Part shown: piece by piece, positions 58,017-64,000 of the stretch
How the letters are laid out: every line of letters begins with the position of its first letter
Numbering within the stretch: position 1 is the stretch's first letter
Assembly: GCF_048544455.1 (NCBI RefSeq)
Contig: NC_133537.1
Location: forward strand, 13,019,541 to 13,083,540
Reading direction: 5' to 3'
DNA length: 64,000 bases
Source of the DNA: Silene latifolia
Taxonomy: Eukaryota > Streptophyta > Magnoliopsida > Caryophyllales > Caryophyllaceae
Notes under the pieces: model-generated
The model's input: only the letters and a program-made list of their open reading frames with translations
What the model was told of the DNA's origin: nothing
The model's database searches: none
Program-made: the position numbers and the translations under genes

Positions 58017-58985
58017 CTATATCACTATTAATTTAAAAGCTTGAAAAAGAAAAGCTCGTGCTACATTTAAAATGTGACGGTGTTTTCTTTCAACCCGTCC
58101 ATTTTGTTGAGGAGTGTCAACATTGGAGGTTTGAAAGATAATACCATTTTCATTGAAAAAAGGATTTAAACAAGTAAATTTCGTGCCATTGTCGGAACGT
58201 AAACTTTTAATTTTCTTGCTAAATTGTCGTTCGACCATGGCGAAAAAATTTAAAAGCTTTTGTCGGGCTTCACTTTTATCGCGAAGAAGATAAACCCAAG
58301 TGGATCGAGAATAATCGTCAACAATGGTTAAAAAATAACGGGATCCACGAGAGCCATTTTCGGAGTATTGACCCCAAAGATCGCAGTGAATAAGATCAAA
58401 AATAGCAGTAGCATTACTTGTGCTTACGGGAAACGGAGAACGAGTTTGCTTAGCCCGGAGACAAATGTCACAGGACTTACTATGAAAAACAGAATTGTTA
58501 TGAGTATTTTTATTATGCAGAAAAGAAATAAAACGATTAATGTCGGTAGAAGGATGCCCTAACCTTCGGTGCCAAAGCTCATTATCATCGATCGAACCCA
58601 CCGTGAAAGCTTTAGCCTCGAATTGCCGAACATCTTTTAAAAAATATAGTCCCTCGCGTTGCTCACCCGCACCAATCACTATCTTCGAGGAATGGTCCTC
58701 AATTAAGCACAAATTATGGGGAAATTGTATAGTTAATGAATTGTCGAGAAGTAAGCTTGAAACGGAAATAAGATGGCATTGTAAGTCCGGTCCATATAAT
58801 GCATCACGTAATATGAGGCGAGGAGACAACAATATATCACCACACTTTGTCACAGTGGTACGAGCTCCATTCGGGAGACCAACAGATAACGGAGCGATAG
58901 TACGAATATTAGAAAAATTAGACAAACAACCCGACATGTGGTGCGAAGCACCCGTGTCGATAATCCAAATAGAATAAGAAAACGT
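58017..58985 (-). pseudogene. Copia protease and integrase, truncated
   Basis: The protease site WIIDTGASHHMSG lies at about 58965-58925, just upstream of the first Met. GAG-preintegrase follows with LWHRRLGHPS. The integrase zinc finger has CDICLRAKQTRSPF. The catalytic core has HCDLWG, SDNGTKF and PQQNGRVERKHRHILN, so D, D and E are all present. The ORF ends at 58017 shortly after the core. The join to gag lacks the CCHC knuckle region, so a deletion removed the end of gag. Confidence 0.85.
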
Positions 58986-59004
58986 ACCATTGAGACGGTC
59001 CGAG

Positions 59005-59607
59005 CTACTGTTTTTTGTGAGTTTGCCATAGAATCAGAAAAGAACGTACCCGTTTCTTGTCTCGATGACGACCCATAAGAGTAATCAGATTACAAGAGCA
59101 GGGAGAGCATGAACAGAGAGGGAACCCGTCATTTGCAATAAGATCGTCCCAAAGTTTCTTGATACGGCCGTAGTAATGCATCACTGATTCCGTCGGGCCC
59201 TGTTTACAAGCATTAATATCATTTTCTAATTGAAAGATATAAGCATCGTTTACCACTGTAAAGCGTTGTTTGATGTCGGTCCAAAGGAGTGTCGCGTCGT
59301 CTTGCAGAGTAATGGAAGTGCGGAGATCTGAATCGATCGTATTGAATATCCACGCCGAGACGAGAGCATTCGCTGAACGCCACGCCTTGAAGTCGGGGTC
59401 GGTGTCATCGGGTTTGGAAATCGTGCCATCTATGTAGTCGAGTTTCCCTTTTGCAAGAAGAGCAAGACGGAAACAACGGGACCAATCATCGTAGTTTTTA
59501 CCATTGAATTCGACATGGGTAATTTTTGTGCCCGGATTTTCGACCGGAACTATCGAGTATGAGGAATGGGATTTGGTTTCGACAATTGTGGTGTCTGTGT
59601 TCGTCAT
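59005..59607 (-). CDS. Copia gag (UBN2/retrotran_gag type), C-terminally deleted
   Basis: 200-residue ORF. FNGKNYDDWSRCFRLALLAKGKL is the gag N-terminal signature. DALLW-like DDATLLWTDIKQRFT and YGRIKKLWDDL follow. The C-x-C cluster after residue 165 marks the usual Cys segment, then the frame runs out before the expected zinc knuckle. It precedes the protease fragment on the same strand. Confidence 0.82.
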   Translation of the reverse strand: MTNTDTTIVETKSHSSYSIVPVENPGTKITHVEFNGKNYDDWSRCFRLALLAKGKLDYIDGTISKPDDTDPDFKAWRSANALVSAWIFNTIDSDLRTSITLQDDATLLWTDIKQRFTVVNDAYIFQLENDINACKQGPTESVMHYYGRIKKLWDDLIANDGFPLCSCSPCSCNLITLMGRHRDKKRVRSFLILWQTHKKQ

Positions 59608-59694
59608 TGAGGATGATGAACACGGCTGAATTTGGAGGCGATTTTTTGTGGATCGAAAAAAATTAGGTTAATTAACCTGTGAACCTGATACCAT

Positions 59695-59817
59695 ATTAGA
59701 AAAACCAAAGTATCGTAATAAGAATTGTATTAATGTTATTCTGTCATTACAAAAGAATGGGTTTAGCTATTTATACAGCAACTAATATAGCTTATTTACG
59801 GAAACAATTGTCTAACA
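59695..59817 (-). repeat. Copia 5' LTR, 123 bp
   Basis: On the - strand it begins TGTTAGACAATTG and ends TTTTTCTAATA, next to the PBS. A TATAAATAG box lies at about 59767-59775. The partner LTR is missing. Confidence 0.65.
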
Positions 59818-59934
59818 GCTATATTTACACAAGGAAGGAAACAAGATCAATTGAGTATATTGCAACGGTCCTTTGGAGCGGCTATTATCATTCATTCTCT
59901 ATTCGATTTCAACCTCAAATACAAGTCTTAAACT

Positions 59935-60440
59935 CTTCATCCATTTTTAACGATAATTCGATTTTCACCCGAGACTGATTTATCGTATATCGGCACGCGG
60001 GATCCTCAAATAACTTCTGTTGCTTCTCAAAATTTTTGTGCCCGCTTTATCTTATCCCAGGAACCTTCCTTTTAATTTAGGGACATTTTTGTTCCGGGAT
60101 CCTAAAATCCCGATAACCATGTACTCCGTATTATACTTCAATTTGAGTCGTTCGGGAGGTCGTACTGAGTCATTTTTTTATCTGTTTTTCTACCACATGT
60201 ATGAGGTCGTTTCAAGAGTTACCCTATTCGATTTGCCCTAAATAACAAGCCTTAATCCATTTTTATGGAGTATTTGATTTTTATCAATAACTGATTTATC
60301 GCTACCGGCACGCATAAATGACTTCTGTTGTTTCTCAAAATTTGTGTGGCCGTTTGATCTGGCGCGATGAACTATTCGTGTGATTTACAGACATTTTTGT
60401 TCCGAGACCCGGAAATCCAGAAAACCTCGTCAGTAATATA
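59935..60440 (+). repeat. Diverged tandem duplication, ~310 bp period
   Basis: The block TTATCG...CGGCACGC..., ACTTCTGTTG.TTCTCAAAATTT, and ACATTTTTGTTCCG occurs at about 59980-60100 and again at about 60295-60405 in the same order. Flanks also match (CATCCATTTTTA and AATCCATTTTTA at 59938 and 60254). No coding function. Confidence 0.6.
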
Positions 60441-60736
60441 TTACCCTTATGGTCACACAAAACACAACCTCACATGCAATTGAATTTAGACCACACAAAA
60501 CACACAATCTCGCATACAAATAAAAGAAAAAGGGAAGGAAATCCGACTAACCCACTAAGGAAAGAGGACAAAAATGACTATGAGTGAATAAACGTATCGA
60601 GCCCCCTTTTAACTCGTCTTACCGTAAATCCGTCTTACATGAGAATGTCTCATTACCATCCAAATAGTAATTGGGCTTTTTATTGAACTAGAAATACTAC
60701 AACAAAAACTTGTAGGCCCAACCCAGTTCTACGTAC
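60441..60736. other. Upstream intergenic region of the GARS gene
   Basis: An ACCACACAAAACACA-type duplication (about 60455-60505). Nothing coding. Confidence 0.35.
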
Positions 60737-61553
60737 AAACAATCTCTTTCTCTCTCTATTGTCTTCTCTCCATCGTCGGCGGCGGCGCGTGGAACTACCG
60801 ACGTCACTTCCTCAACATCATTTTCAGTTCATTTTCTGGTAATTTTAAGTAATTTTATCTTAATTTTATGTCATTCAGTTTGTGTATTTAATTTAATTGC
60901 AATTTTCTTCAACATATTCATCGTTTACTTAAATTCTTATTGTTGCTGAATAATTTGCATTTTGCTAATATATGCTCAAATTGTGATTATATGAATTGAT
61001 AATTGGAAAATTAAACTAATATTTGATGTACATTAATTTGCGCCGTTAATTTATCAGGTTGATGATTATACTATCGGTTGTACGTACAACTGGTTTTATG
61101 TTTTCGAGCTTTGTTATAAAGTTTTTTAGCTTTGTTGTAAAGTTGATGAGCTTTGATGTAAAGTTTCCGAGGTTTTTTTACATATATGTTGAGCTCAAAA
61201 AATTACAATGTAAATCGGAAATTAGCATATAAGCTCAGTTAGATTTGAGTCGGTTGTATTACCTTTGGAGACTAGAGGAGTGGAGGTATAATACTTTCTT
61301 CCAATTATTTTGATAATTTTGAGGATTGAAAGGCGTTAATTAGCTGTTAAGTGGTATGAAAATGAGTAAATTATCATGTAAGACTGACTACGACTTTATA
61401 ATACCTTCTGCATCTGATTTAATAGTAGCGACAAATGAGGTATGCAACATTGTAAGGTCGTTGTGCACTGTACACAGTCTCGCGGTATTTCTTGAGTTAA
61501 AAAGCTGAATTGTTTCATATTATTTGCTGCAGTTGGGAGATTATTGAGGAGAA
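60737..61553 (+). promoter_or_regulatory. 5' UTR of the GARS gene with leader intron
   Basis: A CT-rich leader (TCTCTTTCTCTCTCTATTG at about 60742-60760) followed by (CGG)n. A likely leader intron runs from GTAATT at 60839 to TGCTGCAG at 61525-61532, after which 21 bases lead to the ATG at 61554. CT-rich plant leaders often mark the transcription start. Confidence 0.5.
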
Positions 61554-64000
61554 ATGGCGTCATTGGTAGCTCCAATGTTTTGTTCTGAGGTTTATATTGG
61601 ACGTTGTTATTCATGGAAGCAAGTTTCAAGAGAAAAGATTATGATGTTTGGACCTAGGATGAAATCCAGTGGATTTAAAGTGTCTTGTGGGTTTAGTAAC
61701 TTGTCGATGTGTTATTCGATGAAGAAAAACAATGGTAGAAGTTTTAGCATCGAAAGCGATGCTTGGATTGGTGGTGGTTTTGGTGTCGGAGGAGAGCGGT
61801 ATTCTGGTTTGGATAGTTGGATGATGGGCGGAAGGAATGGAGGTGGACGGGAGTCGTTTGTTGTCTCGTGCATTGCCAATGATGGGGTTAGCGAAGGTTT
61901 GTGTTTTTTTAACAATTGTTTATCCTATCTGTACTTTGGTATCACTGTTTTGCTAACGAAGCAAAACAAAATAATCCAAGCATCAAACTTGCCATTTGAT
62001 TTTTTTGTTCAGATCGTTCTCTTGATAATGTCACTGTAATTATCTACCTGTATCCTTGTTTATGTAATCACTAGTTTTTGTTTTGAACTTTAATTCGTTA
62101 CTTTTCTCTGGTTGTTATTTACCGACTGCTTATCTTAATGGCATTGTAGAAGAGAAGGTGAGTGTGTTGGTCATCGGTGGAGGAGGGAGAGAACATGCAC
62201 TTTGCTATGTCTTGCAACGATCACCATCCTCTAGTACCGTCTATTGTGCACCTGGCAACGTGGGGATTTCCAGTTCAGGAGATGCAATTTGCCTTCAAGA
62301 CATTGACCCTTCTGACAGTTCCGCTGTCATCTCTTTCTGTCAGAAGCAAGGAATTGGATTGGTTGTGGTGGGACCAGAGGGGCCGCTTGTTTCTGGTCTT
62401 GCAAATGACCTTGCAAAGGCTGGTATTCCAACTTTTGGCCCTTCATCAGAAGCCGCTGCTCTGGAGGGCTCCAAAGATTTCATGAAAAACTTGTGTTACA
62501 AGTATGGCATTCCCACAGCTAAGGTTGGCATTAATTTTTATTGCAAATTTAGTGTTACAGTGATCTGATCTAAGCAAGTTGGGGACCCAATCTCATAGAA
62601 AACTCTTATGCCAACGATTGGAACTGAAGTAGTGCCTAAAAGGATGCTGTCAGTGACGAGAGAAGGGGTTAGATAGTTACTAAAATGGAATACCAAATTT
62701 CTTTGAAAATAAAATGCTCCACAGCAGTCGGCAAATCTGCAACTGATACTAGAAAGATGTCGTTTACGCCTTGTTTTCTAATACACTTAAGTGTAGCTTT
62801 TACATTTTCTTTTGTTTGTGATTAGTTCATACATTTTCTTCTCTGAGATACTACACTGTGATTCAATTTACATACACTTCTTCTCTGGGTGTTCTCAACC
62901 GATCATGTTAACTTGATGCAGTATCAAACTTTTACCGATGCAACTGCTGCCAAACAGTATATCAGTGATCAAGGAGCGCCTATTGTCGTTAAGGCTGATG
63001 GTTTAGCTGCTGGGAAAGGAGTTGTTGTTGCTATGTCAGTGGATGAGGCTTATGAAGCTGTTGATTCAATGCTTGTAAATAGTGTTTTCGGTATGGCAGG
63101 TAGCCGTATTATTGTTGAAGAATTCTTGGAAGGAGAGGAAGCTTCCTTTTTTGCCTTGGTAGATGGCGAGAATGCGGTACCTTTAGAATCTGCTCAGGAT
63201 CATAAACGTGTTGGGGACGGTGACACGGGGCCCAACACAGGAGGAATGGGTGCTTACTCACCAGCCCCTGTTTTGACAAAAGAGCTTGAGAATTTAGTGA
63301 TGAAATCCATAATTATTCCCACTGTCCAGGGGATGGCAGCGGAAGGTTGCAAGTTTGTCGGGGTGCTATATGCTGGGCTTATGATTGAAAAGAAATCCGG
63401 ATTACCGAAACTTATTGAGTATAATGTCCGGTTTGGAGATCCTGAATGCCAGGTCAGTTCTCCTTTTATCTGCCAACATGGCAAATGACCCAACTTGATG
63501 TAAATGAGTTCTTGCGTTAACCATTTCAGTAGAAAGGACTAAGGAGTACTCAGTAGAATGGGCTGTTGAATTTAGATCTGGCCAAACTGACCCGACCCAA
63601 CTGACCTTCCTAAACCCAACCCAAATTGAGCCAACTCGAAATGACTAAAAATGACTAGAAGTGAGACCTGATCCGTAAGCACTGACCCAAAAACAACCTG
63701 AACTCATACTGACTCAGTGAGACTATAATAGCGCACCCGACTCAATTGAACTGTTTGTTAGAACCATTGTTGATGATAACCTGGATTTTCATTGCGGTTA
63801 TTCCAATTGTATTAATATTAATATTTTCGTTATGGCCTTGTACAATGCAGGTTTTGATGATGCGGTTGGAGTCAGATTTGGTTCAACTCCTCTTAGCTGC
63901 TTCTACAGGTAAACTTAAAGGAGTATCATTAGATTGGTCTCGAGGATCTGCGATGGTGGTGGTCATGGCAAGTGATGGATATCCTGGAAGTTATAAGAAG
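61554..64000 (+). CDS. PUR2: Phosphoribosylamine-glycine ligase (GARS), plastid, 3' end outside window
   Basis: Exons: 61554-61896, 62150-62523, 62922-63452, 63851-64000 and beyond, all GT-AG and in phase. Exon 1 codes a Ser/Gly-rich, Arg-containing leader typical of a plastid transit peptide. Exon 2 begins the enzyme: [23 protein letters not shown] and [16 protein letters not shown] (N-terminal PRA-binding domain). Exon 3 holds the ATP-grasp: [54 protein letters not shown] and [11 protein letters not shown]. Exon 4 has [14 protein letters not shown] and continues past the edge. The enzyme joins glycine to phosphoribosylamine with ATP, the second step of purine synthesis. The frame is clean throughout. 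The symbol follows the Arabidopsis name and is tentative. Confidence 0.95.
63575..63740 (+). repeat. GACCCAA-type short repeat in GARS intron 3
   Basis: Degenerate words CTGACCCGACCCAA, CCCAACCCAAATTGAGCC, AATGACTAAAAATGACTAG and CTGACTCAGTGAG. Similar to the run at 51487-51650. Confidence 0.5.

Larger units (their letters stand above)
58017..59817 (-). mobile_element. Truncated Ty1/copia retrotransposon, 5' part only
   Basis: On the - strand: LTR 59695-59817 (123 bp, TGTTAG...CTAATA, TATA box), PBS 59685-59694 (TGGTATCAGG, tRNA-iMet type), gag 59607-59005, then protease and integrase to 58017. RT, RNase H and the 3' LTR are absent, so the copy is cut off inside the integrase C-terminal half. 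Confidence 0.85.

Overview
The window is plant nuclear DNA, from a eudicot by the style of its genes. There are many short introns with GT-AG borders, plant-type LTR retrotransposons, Mutator-like elements (MULEs) with FAR1-type transposases, Helitron ends, and a few host genes at the right edge. I cannot place the species. About 48 kb of the 64 kb is transposon sequence, and several coding frames carry small indels.

1-32586 is the right-hand part of a large MULE ('MULE1'; its left end lies outside the window). On the + strand it carries an acidic Ulp1-like (C48) cysteine protease gene with two successive protease-like domains (1-5493) and a small coiled-coil gene (6707-7159). On the - strand it carries a FAR1/MULE transposase (28570-32247). 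Between the converging genes lies a tandem array of ~190-205 bp units, each with a long inverted repeat and telo-box-like arms. A ~18.4 kb Ty3/gypsy retrotransposon of the Tat/Ogre lineage (8238-26635, - orientation, 2413-bp LTRs, target duplication ATTAG) has split the array. The retrotransposon has gag, protease, RT and two RNase H domains. Its integrase is missing, and it carries two antisense extra genes: a plant-mobile-domain gene and a DUF7745-like gene.

32603-47980 is a second, complete MULE ('MULE2', ~15.4 kb) that abuts MULE1 across one shared (TA)n tract and has related terminal inverted repeats. It has the same toolkit: FAR1 transposase (+), coiled-coil gene (+), double-domain Ulp1 gene (-), plus an F-box-like ORF (-). 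Each MULE is full of its own short motif in introns and spacers: GTTACTGTAAC-like in MULE1, TTATTCTGCTATT-like in MULE2. This resembles the family-specific motif arrays of Arabidopsis VANDAL MULEs, and I consider it the most interesting signal here.

48.1-51.1 kb is an AT-rich degenerate array of modules that look like plant snRNA promoters (GTCCCACATCG, then TATAAATA ~33 bp later). It ends at a Helitron-like 3' terminus. 51.1-57.6 kb holds the 3' fragment of a glutamate-receptor-like gene, an intact ATL-type RING-H2 gene (53216-53707), a short Helitron (56116-57005) and a gypsy RT fragment. 58.0-59.8 kb is a truncated Ty1/copia element on the - strand. The window ends in the 5' two-thirds of a GARS (purD-type) purine biosynthesis gene (61554 onward, + strand), the clearest host gene.

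One caution applies to the whole window. Many differences between copies, and many broken frames and splice sites, fall on CAG/CTG. That looks more like base-calling error at methylated CHG sites than like decay, so 'pseudogene' calls inside the transposons are provisional.
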